Shown here: one piece after another, positions 49,028 to 58,402 of the stretch
Layout of the letters: each line of letters starts with the position of its first letter
Numbering within the stretch: the first letter of the stretch is position 1
Assembly: GCF_002027705.1 (NCBI RefSeq)
Contig: NZ_MBTG01000003.1
Span: 124,001-188,000, forward strand
Direction of reading: 5' to 3'
DNA: 64,000 bases
Source of the DNA: Paenibacillus ferrarius
GTDB lineage: Bacteria > Bacillota > Bacilli > Paenibacillales > NBRC-103111
Notes under the pieces: generated by a model
Seen by the model: the letters and a program-made list of their open reading frames with translations, nothing else
What the model was told of the DNA's origin: nothing
Databases searched by the model: none
Program-made: the position numbers and the translations under genes

Positions 49028-49047
49028 CGTTTTATGCATGTTAATGT

Positions 49048-49077
49048 TTGACTTTGTCAGCAAGCTCCCCCTATAAT
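49048..49077 (+). promoter_or_regulatory. Sigma-A promoter of fur
   Basis: TTGACT (49048-49053) and TATAAT (49072-49077) are 18 nt apart, 55 nt upstream of the fur ATG. One mismatch in total from consensus. No clear Fur box overlaps it. Confidence 0.7.
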
Positions 49078-49131
49078 AAAAAGAGTGGCTAAAATTGGGC
49101 TTGGATGCCCACCTTTCTGAGGGGGAGGCAT

Positions 49132-49617
49132 ATGGAAGCAAGGATTGAGAAGATTAAGCAGCAACTGCAATCCCAAGGGTACAAGCTAACTCCCCAACGG
49201 GAAGCGACAGTGCGCGTGCTTTTAGAAAATGAACAAGATCATTTGAGTGCGGAAGACGTGTTTATGCTTGTGAAGGATAAAGCTCCGGAGATCGGTCTGG
49301 CAACCGTATACCGAACATTAGAGCTGCTGAGCGAGCTGCATGTTTTGGAAAAAATGAATTTTGGCGACGGTGTAGCTCGTTACGATTTGCGTGATGACAG
49401 TACACGTCACCATCACCATCATTTGATTTGCGTGCAATGCGGATCCGTAGATGAAATTATGGAAGACTGGCTTGGACCTTTGGAAGAAAGGTTAGACAGT
49501 GATTTTAATTTCCAAGTGCTCGATCATCGACTTGATTTTCAAGGTATCTGCTATCGCTGTAACGAACGAGGAAAGCCGGACTCATTGGACAAATCCAAAA
49601 CAACAGGATCTGAATAG
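49132..49617 (+). CDS. fur: Ferric uptake regulator family protein Fur
   Basis: The 161-residue regulator has the winged helix (LTPQREATVRVLLENEQDHL, GLATVYRTLELLSELHVLEK) and the dimer/metal domain with HHHHLICVQCGSVDEI and CYRCNERGK, two CxxC pairs for structural zinc. Location directly after spoIIM and before the xerD cluster is that of fur in B. subtilis, which favours Fur over PerR or Zur, but the metal cannot be proven from sequence. ATG 49132 has GGGGGAGG; a longer in-frame start at 49105 lacks it. Confidence 0.92.
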   Translation: MEARIEKIKQQLQSQGYKLTPQREATVRVLLENEQDHLSAEDVFMLVKDKAPEIGLATVYRTLELLSELHVLEKMNFGDGVARYDLRDDSTRHHHHHLICVQCGSVDEIMEDWLGPLEERLDSDFNFQVLDHRLDFQGICYRCNERGKPDSLDKSKTTGSE

Positions 49618-49633
49618 AACTGTTCATACAAAG

Positions 49634-49677
49634 AAAATGCCTGTAAGCACAGCTCGTGCATACAGGCATTTTTTCGT
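49634..49677 (+). terminator. Terminator after fur
   Basis: AAAATGCCTGT pairs with ACAGGCATTTT, with an inner GCAC/GTGC, followed by TTCGTCTTTTTC. A strong hairpin ahead of ald. Confidence 0.9.
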
Positions 49678-49783
49678 CTTTTTCATATAATGACAGAAAG
49701 GACAGATCGTTCTTCAGCTCACATAATTGGACTGGAAGCATGGGCACATTATGACTAATGAACCTAGGAAGAAGGTAGCCGTG

Positions 49784-50914
49784 ATGACAAGACAATCGAA
49801 GGTGATCGGTGTTCCCAAAGAATTGAAGAACAATGAGAACCGTGTTGCATTGACGCCGGGAGGGGCAAGCATGCTTCATCTGGCAGGCCATCAAGTTGTG
49901 GTCGAAAGCGGAGCAGGCCAAGGCAGTGGCTTCGCGGATGAGGATTATGCCAAGGCAGGTGCGGATCTTGTCGCGGATGCGGCAGAGGTGTGGGCACGCA
50001 GCGATATGATTATGAAGGTGAAGGAACCGCTTCCTGAGGAATATGGATATTTCCGGGAAGGGCAGCTGTTATTCACCTATTTGCATCTGGCTGCTGCCGG
50101 TGAGTTGGCGGAGCATTTGCTGAATAAGAAAGTAACAGGCATTGCTTATGAAACCATTCAGCTGCCGAATGGCTCGCTGCCGCTATTGACACCAATGAGT
50201 GAGGTCGCGGGTCGCATGTCGGTACAGATCGGCGCGCATTTATTGGAGAAGTTTTATGGAGGACGGGGGATATTGCTCGGAGGGGTACCGGGCGTACCGC
50301 CAGCCAATGTCGTTATTCTTGGTGGCGGCATCGTGGGCACGAATGCGGCCAAAATGGCTCTTGGGCTTGGGGCTAGTGTCGTTATTATTGAACGGAGCGC
50401 GGATCGGATGCGAGCTTTGGACGATATTTTTGGCGGAAGATTGATGACCTTGATGTCGAATCCATTTAATATCGCCAATGCCGTCCCGAAAGCAGATCTC
50501 TTAATCGGAGCTGTTCTGATTCCAGGGGCGAGAGCGCCTCGCTTAGTGACAGAGGCGATGGTACAAAGCATGAAGCAGGGGGCTGTTATCGTGGATGTTG
50601 CCGTAGATCAAGGGGGCTCCATTGAGACGATTGATCGAGTTACAACGCATAACGATCCTACTTATGTGAAGCATGGTGTTCTACATTATGCGGTTGCCAA
50701 TATGCCTGGAGCTGTCCCACGGACATCTACACTGGCATTAACGAATGTCACGCTGCCCTATGCGTTGGAATTAGCTAATTCTGACTTTAAGCAGGCGATT
50801 TCTGTGAATTACCCGCTGCAGCTGGGGGTAAATACGTATCAAGGAAATGTGACTCATCCTGCTGTTGCCGAAGCGTTAGGGTTGCCCTATGCAAAGTTGG
50901 CGGAGTTGTCATAA
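49784..50914 (+). CDS. ald: Alanine dehydrogenase
   Basis: The 376-residue NAD enzyme converts L-alanine to pyruvate and ammonia, needed for alanine use and sporulation in Bacillus. It has [20 protein letters not shown] at the N-terminus with the catalytic Arg/Lys. The NAD motif is [20 protein letters not shown], and [11 protein letters not shown] and [14 protein letters not shown] are also present. ATG 49784 has AGGAAGAAGGTAG upstream; an ATG at 49727 adds an atypical leader. Single gene between terminator and DUF4227. Confidence 0.95.
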   Translation: MTRQSKVIGVPKELKNNENRVALTPGGASMLHLAGHQVVVESGAGQGSGFADEDYAKAGADLVADAAEVWARSDMIMKVKEPLPEEYGYFREGQLLFTYLHLAAAGELAEHLLNKKVTGIAYETIQLPNGSLPLLTPMSEVAGRMSVQIGAHLLEKFYGGRGILLGGVPGVPPANVVILGGGIVGTNAAKMALGLGASVVIIERSADRMRALDDIFGGRLMTLMSNPFNIANAVPKADLLIGAVLIPGARAPRLVTEAMVQSMKQGAVIVDVAVDQGGSIETIDRVTTHNDPTYVKHGVLHYAVANMPGAVPRTSTLALTNVTLPYALELANSDFKQAISVNYPLQLGVNTYQGNVTHPAVAEALGLPYAKLAELS

Positions 50915-50971
50915 ACAGGCTTGCTTCTTCATATCTTGTCCTTAAGAAAGGTATGGAAATGAGGACGGGCT

Positions 50972-51211
50972 ATGATTTTTTCTTATCGAAAATTACTTGT
51001 TCGCTTACGGTACATTTTGCTTTTCATGGCATTGACCGTCATTTTATATCAAGTTATGCTCGTTTTGACGGGCTGGATTGAACCGGTGAACAAGTACAGA
51101 ACCCCTTCGGGGAGGTCTGTGAAGGTGTTTGGGCAGCATGATCCTGTTTCCTTGAAGGAAACAGGAACGATGAGCGACCGATTGCGGTTATTTTATTGGT
51201 ATGGTGAATAA
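50972..51211 (+). CDS. DUF4227 family protein (YqzK-like)
   Basis: The 79-residue protein has one membrane helix (about residues 13-34) and a short exposed C-terminal part with GWIEPVNKYRTPSGRSVKVF and RLRLFYWYGE. The pattern and the place between fur and xerD match YqzK (DUF4227) of B. subtilis. Function unknown. The SD is AAATGAGGA. Confidence 0.85.
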   Translation: MIFSYRKLLVRLRYILLFMALTVILYQVMLVLTGWIEPVNKYRTPSGRSVKVFGQHDPVSLKETGTMSDRLRLFYWYGE

Positions 51212-51294
51212 AGCGTAAAAAAGAGGAGTTTGCTCAGGGATCGTTGAATGCTATCCTTATGAAGATATGGCAAGATACGAAGGAGCATACTGGT

Positions 51295-52194
51295 ATGATA
51301 ACGAATGAGCTGCAATCCTTCATCCGATTTTTATCAGTTGAACGGGGGCTATCACGGAATACGTTGGAATCTTATCAAAGAGATTTGAACCAATATGTCG
51401 ATTACCTGCTGCAGCATGAGATTACAAGTTGGAAAGATACGAATAAAACACATATTGCCGGACATCTCTCACAGATGAGAATATTAGGGCGCGCATCAGC
51501 AACTTTGTCGCGTACATTAGTTTCCATAAGAGCACTTTATCAGTTTCTTGTGAGGGAACGAGTGCTGGATGCGGATCCTTCTATTTACATTGAAGCCCCC
51601 AAGCTGGAAAAAAAGCTCCCCAAAGTCTTATCGATCCAAGAGGTAGAAAAGCTGCTGGATGCGCCTCAGGCTGAGCTGGTCAGCGGTGCGAGAGATAAAG
51701 CGATGCTGGAGCTTCTGTATGCGACGGGCATTCGTGTGTCTGAATTAATTTCTTTGAATGTAACCGACGTAAATCTACAGATGGGATTCATTCGATGCGT
51801 TGGCAAAGCGGAAAAGGAGCGCAACATTCCTCTTAGCGCGATCGCGAATCGATGTCTGACCACCTATATACATAATGATCGGAAGAAGCTATTGAAGAAA
51901 ACGGCGGATGAAGAAGCCTTGTTTGTCGGGCACCTGGGCACGCGAATGACGAGGCAAGGTTTTTGGAAAATCTTGAAGCGATATGCCAAAGATATCAATA
52001 TTGCGAACGATATTTCACCGCATGCGCTTAGACATTCCTTTGCGGCACATTTGATTGAGAACGGGGCAGATCTTAGATCTGTGCAAGAAATGCTCGGGCA
52101 TTCCGATATTTCATCTACACAAATGTATGTGCAAGCAGCTAAGCTTAAGATGAAGGATGTCTATAATAATGCGCATCCCAGAGCGAATATGTAG
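51295..52194 (+). CDS. xerD: Site-specific tyrosine recombinase XerD
   Basis: XerD with XerC (CodV) resolves chromosome dimers at dif. The 299-residue protein has the N-terminal core-binding domain (FIRFLSVERGLSRNTLESYQ) and the catalytic domain. The latter shows Arg in YATGIRVSELISL, HALRHSFAAHLIENGADLRS (HxxR), the LGHSDIS His, and nucleophile Tyr in TQMYVQ. ATG 51295 with GAAGGAG gives the family length; an upstream ATG at 51244 does not fit. This is the ripX position in B. subtilis. Confidence 0.95.
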   Translation: MITNELQSFIRFLSVERGLSRNTLESYQRDLNQYVDYLLQHEITSWKDTNKTHIAGHLSQMRILGRASATLSRTLVSIRALYQFLVRERVLDADPSIYIEAPKLEKKLPKVLSIQEVEKLLDAPQAELVSGARDKAMLELLYATGIRVSELISLNVTDVNLQMGFIRCVGKAEKERNIPLSAIANRCLTTYIHNDRKKLLKKTADEEALFVGHLGTRMTRQGFWKILKRYAKDINIANDISPHALRHSFAAHLIENGADLRSVQEMLGHSDISSTQMYVQAAKLKMKDVYNNAHPRANM

Positions 52195-52198
52195 CTAG

Positions 52199-52240
52199 AG
52201 ACAGCAGCTGTTTCCAAGCGGAAATGCTGCTGTTTTGCAT
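52199..52240 (+). terminator. Possible terminator after xerD
   Basis: ACAGCAG pairs with CTGCTGT (CAGCAG/CTGCTG core), with an inner TTTCC/GGAAA, followed by TTTGCATT. The T-run is short. Confidence 0.6.
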
Positions 52241-52304
52241 TCAGCCATAGGAAATGAGATAATTGAGGGTGGATAACAGAAGGAATTGATTTGGAGGGAA
52301 CAGC

Positions 52305-53480
52305 GTGCGCTTTGAACGAATAAGTTTAATCGTATTGGATAGTGTAGGTATCGGCGAATTACCGGATGCCAAACAATTTGGAGACAGTGGCGCTCACACA
52401 ATCGGACATATCGCAGAGAAGGTAGAGGGGTTCGCACTTCCGAACCTGCAGCGTTTGGGCCTTGGAAGCATTGCAGCAATCAAAGGGATTCCAGCAACGG
52501 ATTCACCGGAAGGATATTACGGGAAAATGGCAGAAGTGTCCGTAGGTAAAGATACGATGACAGGACACTGGGAATTGATGGGCTTACATATTTCAACCCC
52601 ATTTAACGTGTATCCGAATGGATTTCCAGAAAGCTTAATTTCACAATTTGAGCAAGAAACAGGCCGCAAAGTGATTGGGAATAAGCCGGCTTCCGGAACG
52701 GAAATTCTGGATGAATTAGGCGAAGAACAGATGAAAACAGGAGCTTGGATTGTGTACACTTCGGCTGACAGCGTGTTTCAGCTGGCCGCGCATGAGGACA
52801 TTATTCCGCTCGAAGAGCTGTACCGGGCATGTGAAGTTGCCAGAAGATTAACGATGCAGGATGAGTTCGCGGTAGGCAGAGTTATTGCAAGACCTTATCT
52901 AGGGGAGCCTGGAGCCTTCAAGCGTACATCAAACCGGCATGATTATGCCGTTAAGCCTCCGGCGCCGACTGTTATGAATCATCTCAAAGATGCGGGGCTG
53001 GACGTCATAGCCATTGGCAAAATCAATGATATCTTCGATGGTGAAGGCGTCACGCAAACCTCCTCAACCAAGAGCAATCTGGATGGGATTCAGAAGACGA
53101 TTGAGGTGCTTGGGACGTCATTCAAAGGATTGGCTTTCACCAACCTTGTGGATTTTGATTCTTTGTATGGGCATCGCCGCGATCCAGAGGGGTACGGCAA
53201 AGCGCTGGAGGAATTCGACGCGTTCGTGCCGCAGCTGAAATCGGTCATCGGTCCGAATGACCTGCTAATTTTGACGGCGGATCATGGGAATGACCCGATC
53301 CATGCAGGGACAGATCATACCCGCGAATATGTGCCTATTTTACTGTACAGTCCAAGTTTTGAATCGCCTGTATCGCTTGGTATTCGCAGCACGTTCGCCG
53401 ATTTGGGAGCTACGATCGCAGATAATTTCGGCGTGAAAGCCACAGAGCAAGGTGAAAGCTTTTTATCGCTTTTAAAATAA
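52305..53480 (+). CDS. deoB: Phosphopentomutase
   Basis: The 391-residue enzyme interconverts (deoxy)ribose-1- and -5-phosphate after nucleoside phosphorolysis. It has the alkaline-phosphatase-like metal motifs [35 protein letters not shown] (with the phospho-Thr), [18 protein letters not shown] and [20 protein letters not shown]. Start GTG 52305, with TTGGAGGG upstream. The order xerD-deoB-punA matches ripX-drm-pupG of B. subtilis. Confidence 0.96.
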   Translation: MRFERISLIVLDSVGIGELPDAKQFGDSGAHTIGHIAEKVEGFALPNLQRLGLGSIAAIKGIPATDSPEGYYGKMAEVSVGKDTMTGHWELMGLHISTPFNVYPNGFPESLISQFEQETGRKVIGNKPASGTEILDELGEEQMKTGAWIVYTSADSVFQLAAHEDIIPLEELYRACEVARRLTMQDEFAVGRVIARPYLGEPGAFKRTSNRHDYAVKPPAPTVMNHLKDAGLDVIAIGKINDIFDGEGVTQTSSTKSNLDGIQKTIEVLGTSFKGLAFTNLVDFDSLYGHRRDPEGYGKALEEFDAFVPQLKSVIGPNDLLILTADHGNDPIHAGTDHTREYVPILLYSPSFESPVSLGIRSTFADLGATIADNFGVKATEQGESFLSLLK

Positions 53481-53484
53481 GAAA

Positions 53485-53505
53485 GTTTGATAAACGTTTA
53501 GGAGG
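53485..53505 (+). promoter_or_regulatory. Short stem abutting the punA Shine-Dalgarno
   Basis: GTTT-GAT-AAAC (53485-53495) is a 4-bp stem, followed 4 nt later by AGGAGG at 53500. Weak alone; sixth case of the hairpin-SD layout. Confidence 0.3.
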
Positions 53506-53513
53506 AATTTACC

Positions 53514-54341
53514 ATGTCCGAAGTATCCATGATCCAGAAAATTCAAGAGGCAGCTGCCTTTATTAGCAAAGAGACGAATATTAAACCGCAAATTGGGCTT
53601 ATTCTCGGTTCTGGTCTTGGCGTTCTTGCTGATTTGATCGAGCAGCCTATCGTCGTGGATTACGCCCGTATTCCTCATTTCCCTGTCTCCACAGTGGAAG
53701 GCCATGCTGGCGAGCTTGTCGTGGGAACGATTCAAGGGAAGCAAGTTGTAATGATGAAAGGCCGTTTTCATGCGTATGAAGGGTATGGCGCAGAAACGGT
53801 ATCTTTCCCAGTGCGTGTAATGAAAGAGCTTGGTATCGAGATCTTGATCGTCACGAACGCGGCTGGGGGAATCAATGAAACCTATCAAGTCGGTGATTTG
53901 ATGGTGATTAGCGATCACTTAAATCTGACATTCCGGAATCCGCTTATCGGGCCTAATGACAACGCGCTGGGTGCGCGCTTCCCGGATATGTCCGAAGCGT
54001 ACAGCAAACGTCTGCGCAAGCTGGCGCATGAGGTTGCCGCGTCACAAGATTTTAAACTGCAAGAAGGGGTATATGTCGGACTGCTTGGACCTAACTACGA
54101 AACGCCGGCTGAGATCCGTATGTTCCGCACGCTTGGCGGGGATTCCGTGGGAATGTCAACGGTACCTGAAGTTATCGTAGCCCGTCACGCAGGGATCGAA
54201 GTGCTGGGCTTCTCCTGTATTTCCAATATGGCTTCCGGTATTTTGGATCAGCCGCTTTCTCACGCCGAAGTGATGGAAACGACAGAGAAAGTAAAGCCTA
54301 AGTTTTTGAAATTAGTTTTGGGAATCATCGAAGCTCTATAA
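53514..54341 (+). CDS. punA: Purine nucleoside phosphorylase (type I, guanosine/inosine)
   Basis: The 275-residue trimeric-type phosphorylase splits inosine and guanosine with phosphate. It shows GLILGSGLGVLADLIEQP, HFPVSTVEGHAGELV, ILIVTNAAGGINETYQVGDL, and a base-site NMASGILDQPLSHAEV. It works with DeoB just upstream to recover the ribose moiety. SD AGGAGG with the short stem described before it. Confidence 0.95.
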   Translation: MSEVSMIQKIQEAAAFISKETNIKPQIGLILGSGLGVLADLIEQPIVVDYARIPHFPVSTVEGHAGELVVGTIQGKQVVMMKGRFHAYEGYGAETVSFPVRVMKELGIEILIVTNAAGGINETYQVGDLMVISDHLNLTFRNPLIGPNDNALGARFPDMSEAYSKRLRKLAHEVAASQDFKLQEGVYVGLLGPNYETPAEIRMFRTLGGDSVGMSTVPEVIVARHAGIEVLGFSCISNMASGILDQPLSHAEVMETTEKVKPKFLKLVLGIIEAL

Positions 54342-54480
54342 AATGAACGATTTTAATGAGATTAAGCATCAGAAGACCTAGAAAATGTGAGGAAGTCATG
54401 CTAAGATATAGTTAATTAGAACTATATCTTAAGGCATCCATGAGAAGGATACCTATTCCATAACAAGGACGTGGTGGAGC

Positions 54481-54918
54481 ATGGCCATCCCACAATTAAC
54501 GGTAGCAAACTGTCCGCGCTGCGGCAAAGTATTTCAGAAGAATCTGAGAAATCAGTGCTCAGACTGCAGTCATAGCATGGACGCCATCTTAACCAGCAGT
54601 TTGGATTTCTTGCGCAGAAACCATCGTTCCACGAATTCGCAGGTTTGCGTTGCGACGGGAGCAACACCTGAACAGCTGCATGCTTGGATCAAAGAAGGAA
54701 AGCTGTATTTGACGGATTATCCTAATTTGAACTACCCTTGTGCTTCTTGTTCGAAGCCGATTCGTCAACAGAAGATGTGTCCAGACTGTGCGTATCGAAT
54801 TACCCAAGATATTCGGGAGCTGAAGGACAAAGATAAATCCTTTCAGGTGCTTCGCAGAGAGAAACAAACGATATCTTCCGGCGGTTTCCAAATTCACGAA
54901 AGATTAAGAGGCGTGTAA
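54481..54918 (+). CDS. YvyF-like zinc-ribbon protein (flagellar-operon TIGR03826-like)
   Basis: The 145-residue protein has an N-terminal CPRCGKVFQKN...CSDC zinc ribbon, a helical wing region (SQVCVATGATPEQLHAWIKE, GKLYLTDYPNLNYPC) and a second CASC...CPDC ribbon. This arrangement matches YvyF/TIGR03826, which normally lies in the flagellar flgM-flgK region. Here it stands between nucleoside salvage genes. It could be a paralogue with a non-flagellar role. ATG 54481 has GTGGTGGAG 1-9 nt before it. A terminator follows. Confidence 0.75.
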   Translation: MAIPQLTVANCPRCGKVFQKNLRNQCSDCSHSMDAILTSSLDFLRRNHRSTNSQVCVATGATPEQLHAWIKEGKLYLTDYPNLNYPCASCSKPIRQQKMCPDCAYRITQDIRELKDKDKSFQVLRREKQTISSGGFQIHERLRGV

Positions 54919-54949
54919 TTTAAGCGAACTTGGGTAATAGTAAGAGTAA

Positions 54950-54976
54950 TATCCCCCATTAAGGGGGATGTTTTTG
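54950..54976 (+). terminator. Terminator after the YvyF-like gene
   Basis: ATCCCCC-ATTAA-GGGGGAT forms a 7-bp stem, followed by GTTTTTGTG. Good intrinsic terminator. Confidence 0.85.
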
Positions 54977-55097
54977 TGAAAGTCTCATTCACAATTTCGT
55001 CACAAAATATTCAATGATTTGCCACTAACTATGTATGTGAATGTCTTAAGTTGTTAGGTAGAATAGATTAAGTGAACACATGATGAGGGGGATATGC

Positions 55098-55481
55098 ATG
55101 CAAAAGTGGATTTTCTTTGTATTATTTATACTTGCGGGCGCATTGGGGCTGGGAGTCCTCTTTACAGATATTTCTGCTCGCCAAGAGGCGAAAGATGCAG
55201 AGGCTGCCTCTAGCAAAATTCAGCAACTGAAAATCGTTGCTTCCAACTGGCAGTTCGATCAAGCTGACTTCACAGTGAAAAGCGGAGAACCAACGAAAGT
55301 ATCTTTGTCTTTGAAAGAGGGCGTTCATGCCATCGAAATCGTAGGCTTGGATATCAAATTGGATAAAGAGAACCCTTCCAAAGAATTAACGTTCGACAAG
55401 CCAGGTACATATGAAATTGATTGTGTGCTTCCTTGCGGTGAAGGACATGCTAAAATGAAATCAAAACTTGTTGTTCAATAA
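55098..55481 (+). CDS. Membrane-anchored CuA-type cupredoxin protein
   Basis: The 127-residue protein has one N-terminal membrane helix (about residues 3-22), a short spacer and a cupredoxin domain. The late motif CVLPCGEGHAKM has exact CuA spacing: Cys-x3-Cys-x3-His-x2-Met. The earlier GVHAIEIVG supplies the first His. This is the copper centre of cytochrome oxidase subunit II, but there are no oxidase genes nearby and only one helix. The usual Glu between the Cys residues is Leu here. It could shuttle electrons or deliver copper. ATG 55098 follows GAGGGGGAT. Confidence 0.85.
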   Translation: MQKWIFFVLFILAGALGLGVLFTDISARQEAKDAEAASSKIQQLKIVASNWQFDQADFTVKSGEPTKVSLSLKEGVHAIEIVGLDIKLDKENPSKELTFDKPGTYEIDCVLPCGEGHAKMKSKLVVQ

Positions 55482-55590
55482 ATGGAATAGCAAGACTAAG
55501 GGGGCCTAACAGCTCCCTTTTTTCGATTTGGCGAAGCATTCAGCGCCGTATAGATATATAATTGTGAAAAAAGCGAAGGAGGAAGACATA

Positions 55591-56892
55591 ATGAGAATGG
55601 TTGATTTAATACATAAAAAGCGCTTAGGCGAAGGGCTTACTGATCAAGAAATTACACATATCGTAAGCGGTTATACAAACGGGGATATTCCGGACTATCA
55701 AATGTCCGCCTTATTGATGGCTATTTTTTTCAATGGGATGACAAGCGAAGAAATTTCAGCGCTTACGCTGGCTATGGCGGGTTCAGGAGAAATGATCGAT
55801 TTATCAGCGATTGCCGGGATCAAAGTGGATAAACATTCAACAGGCGGCGTTGGCGATAAAATCAGTCTTATCGTTGGACCAATCGTTGCCTCACTAGGGG
55901 TTCCTGTTGCCAAAATGTCAGGCAGAGGACTTGGTCATACAGGCGGAACAGTTGACAAACTGGAGTCGATTCCGGGCTTCCAGATCGAGCTGACGAATGA
56001 GGCTTTCATCGAAGCCGTGAATACCAACAAGATTGCGATTGTCGGTCAAAGCGGAAATTTAGCTCCTGCGGATAAAAAGATGTACGCCTTGCGTGATGTG
56101 ACAGCAACTGTTGATTCTATTCCACTGATTGCGAGTTCGATCATGAGCAAGAAAATTGCTTCAGGCGCAGATGCGATCGTACTGGACGTGAAAATTGGCT
56201 CAGGCGCATTCATGAAAACGGTTGATGATGCGCGTGTTCTAGCTAGGACGATGGTCGACATCGGCAAAAAGTTGAATCGGAATACAATCGCGATGATTAC
56301 GGACATGGAGCAGCCGCTGGGGCGTGAAATCGGCAATGCCAATGAAATCCGTGAATCCATTGACGTTCTGCGCGGTACAGGCGACAAAGAGCTGACTGAA
56401 GTTGCGATCTCGGTAGCGGCTTATATGTCAGTGCTGGGCAAAGTGTTTGAGAGCTTCGAAGAGGCGCAGGAAGCCGTTCGGGACATCATTGCCAAGGGGA
56501 AAGCTTTGGATACGTTCAGACGCTTCGTAGCAAGCCAGGGGGGCGATCCGAATGTCGTAGACCAACCTGATTTGCTGCCGACGGCTGCCTATCATTTTGA
56601 AGTGTTAGCTGAGCAAGAAGGCTACGTCAATCAGATTGATGCGGAGCATATCGGTATTGCTGCCATGCTTCTGGGCGCTGGCCGCGCGAAAAAAGAAGAT
56701 CAGATCGACTATGCAGTTGGTCTAACCCTGAATAAGAAAATCGGTGATTCCGTGAAAAAGAGAGAATCGATCTGCACGATCCATGCGAATCGCGAGGAAG
56801 TCAAGGAAGTGAGTGCGATGATTCTTGACGCGTATCGCATCAAGTCGACAAAGCCTGCCCCAGTTCAATTAATCTATGACGTAATCGTTTAA
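55591..56892 (+). CDS. pdp: Pyrimidine-nucleoside phosphorylase
   Basis: The 433-residue enzyme splits uridine and thymidine with phosphate. It starts MVDLIHKKRLGEGLTDQEIT after MR. It contains the phosphate-site loop KVDKHSTGGVGDKISLIVGP, KMSGRGLGHTGGTVDKLESI and the late ALRDVTATVDSIPLIASSIM. ATG 55591 has GGAGGAAG 8 nt upstream; the in-frame ATG at 55528 lacks one. Together with deoB and punA it makes a nucleoside salvage set. A terminator follows. Confidence 0.96.
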   Translation: MRMVDLIHKKRLGEGLTDQEITHIVSGYTNGDIPDYQMSALLMAIFFNGMTSEEISALTLAMAGSGEMIDLSAIAGIKVDKHSTGGVGDKISLIVGPIVASLGVPVAKMSGRGLGHTGGTVDKLESIPGFQIELTNEAFIEAVNTNKIAIVGQSGNLAPADKKMYALRDVTATVDSIPLIASSIMSKKIASGADAIVLDVKIGSGAFMKTVDDARVLARTMVDIGKKLNRNTIAMITDMEQPLGREIGNANEIRESIDVLRGTGDKELTEVAISVAAYMSVLGKVFESFEEAQEAVRDIIAKGKALDTFRRFVASQGGDPNVVDQPDLLPTAAYHFEVLAEQEGYVNQIDAEHIGIAAMLLGAGRAKKEDQIDYAVGLTLNKKIGDSVKKRESICTIHANREEVKEVSAMILDAYRIKSTKPAPVQLIYDVIV

Positions 56893-56909
56893 TTTCACGA
56901 AGTCAGCTG

Positions 56910-56948
56910 CCCTAACGGCCACAGGAATGTGGTAGTTAGGGTTTTTTG
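56910..56948 (+). terminator. Terminator after pdp
   Basis: CCCTAAC pairs with GTTAGGG, with an inner CCACA/TGTGG, then TTTTTTGC. Strong hairpin. Confidence 0.9.
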
Positions 56949-57099
56949 CTTTTTTCGGAAACGGACAGCGCTTTGGTTCTATCTTTATTTTCCTTCTCTT
57001 GGAATATTTTACGATGAAATCGTCAAGACTGATTAGCAGTCATTCAAGCTGCAAGTGTCAGGCTTTCACTTCATTTATCACAGGAGGGGTACAATTGCT

Positions 57100-58275
57100 A
57101 TGCGAAAAAAAGGGCTAATTTGTTTTATCTGTTTCCAAATTTGTTTGACGCTTCTCGTACCGGCGGCTTTCGCCGAAGAGAAGAAGGCACCTACGGTTGA
57201 TTTGACGCCAAATGCCCAATCCGCCGTCTTGATGGATGCAGATACAGGGACGGTCATCGCCGAGAAAAATAAAGATACGAAGCTTCCGCCTGCGAGTATT
57301 ACGAAGATCATGACAATGCTCCTGATCATGGAGGCTGTCGACAAAGGCAATATAAAGATGGATGAGAAAGTCGGAGTCAGCGAATACGCGGCTTCCATGG
57401 GAGGATCGCAAATATTCTTGAAGCCGGGCGAAGAAATGACCGTTCAAGATATGCTGAAAGGGATCGCGATGGCGTCTGGCAACGATGCTTCTGTCGCTAT
57501 GGCAGAGAAGATTGCGGGCTCGGAAGAAAATTTTGTACAGATGATGAATGAGCGAGCGCAGCAATTGGGCATGAAAAATACGCATTTCTCCAATTGCAAC
57601 GGACTGCCAGTGGCAAATCACTATACAACGGCCAATGATATTGCCATCATGTCTCGCGAACTGCTGAAACATGAAGGCATAACGAAATTTACTGGCGCCT
57701 ATCAAGACTATTTGCGCAAGGAAACGCCAAATCCATTTTGGCTTGTGAATACGAACAAGCTCGTTCGTTTCTACAGCGGTGCTGATGGATTGAAAACGGG
57801 CTATACAAGTGAAGCGAAATTCTGTTTATCCGCAACAGCCAAACGAGATAATTTGCGTGTTGTCGCGGTCGTTCTGGGTGAACCGAATACCAAAACGCGA
57901 AACGCTGAAGTAACCAAGCTGTTTGATTATGCTTTTGCGCAATTTACGAATTATCCGTTATTTAAATCGGGAGACAGTTTAGGGAATTTCACCGTAAACA
58001 AAGGGCAGGTTTCGACAGTTCCGCTTGTTGCGAAGCAGAATTATAGCATTTTAATGAAAAAAGGCACGCCTACTGAAAATATTCGACACGAGCTGAAATT
58101 GGATCCAAACCTTAAGGCACCGATCACAATGGGACAGCCGATTGGTAGAATCGTTGTCTATAATGGCGACAGTGTGCTGTCGGAGTACCCGTTGGAGTCG
58201 CCTGTTGATGTGGCGAAAGCGACCTGGTGGAAGCTCTTTAAGCGTACAACTACACAGATTTTTACCACGGATTAA
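57100..58275 (+). CDS. dacF: D-alanyl-D-alanine carboxypeptidase DacF
   Basis: The 391-residue penicillin-binding protein trims D-Ala from peptidoglycan stem peptides. It has a Sec signal peptide (cleavage after AAFA, about residue 26), SxxK in LPPASITKIM, SGN in GIAMASGNDASVAM and KTG in GADGLKTGYTSEAKF. A C-terminal beta domain (about 290-380) completes the low-molecular-mass PBP. In Bacillus dacF is expressed in the forespore. Adjacency to spoIIAA supports the name. ATG 57100 follows AGGAGGGG. Confidence 0.92.
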   Translation: MRKKGLICFICFQICLTLLVPAAFAEEKKAPTVDLTPNAQSAVLMDADTGTVIAEKNKDTKLPPASITKIMTMLLIMEAVDKGNIKMDEKVGVSEYAASMGGSQIFLKPGEEMTVQDMLKGIAMASGNDASVAMAEKIAGSEENFVQMMNERAQQLGMKNTHFSNCNGLPVANHYTTANDIAIMSRELLKHEGITKFTGAYQDYLRKETPNPFWLVNTNKLVRFYSGADGLKTGYTSEAKFCLSATAKRDNLRVVAVVLGEPNTKTRNAEVTKLFDYAFAQFTNYPLFKSGDSLGNFTVNKGQVSTVPLVAKQNYSILMKKGTPTENIRHELKLDPNLKAPITMGQPIGRIVVYNGDSVLSEYPLESPVDVAKATWWKLFKRTTTQIFTTD

Positions 58276-58335
58276 CCGTGAGATTTCGCGAATAAACGCA
58301 GTTTAGTACTTCTTTTAGCAGTTTTCTTCTAGTTT

Positions 58336-58375
58336 TGTCGGGTGGCAGGATATTCCAACTCAGATGTAGAAACTT
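58336..58375 (+). promoter_or_regulatory. Possible Spo0A/sigma-H control region of spoIIA
   Basis: TGTCGGG at 58336-58342 differs from the 0A box at two positions. GCAGGATAT (58345-58353) matches a sigma-H -35, and GTAGAAACT (58366-58374) is a near -10 (GAAT expected). The spoIIA operon is known to need both Spo0A-P and sigma-H. Evidence here is moderate. Confidence 0.4.
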
Positions 58376-58402
58376 ATGTTTCATGACTGGGAAGGAGTGA
58401 AC

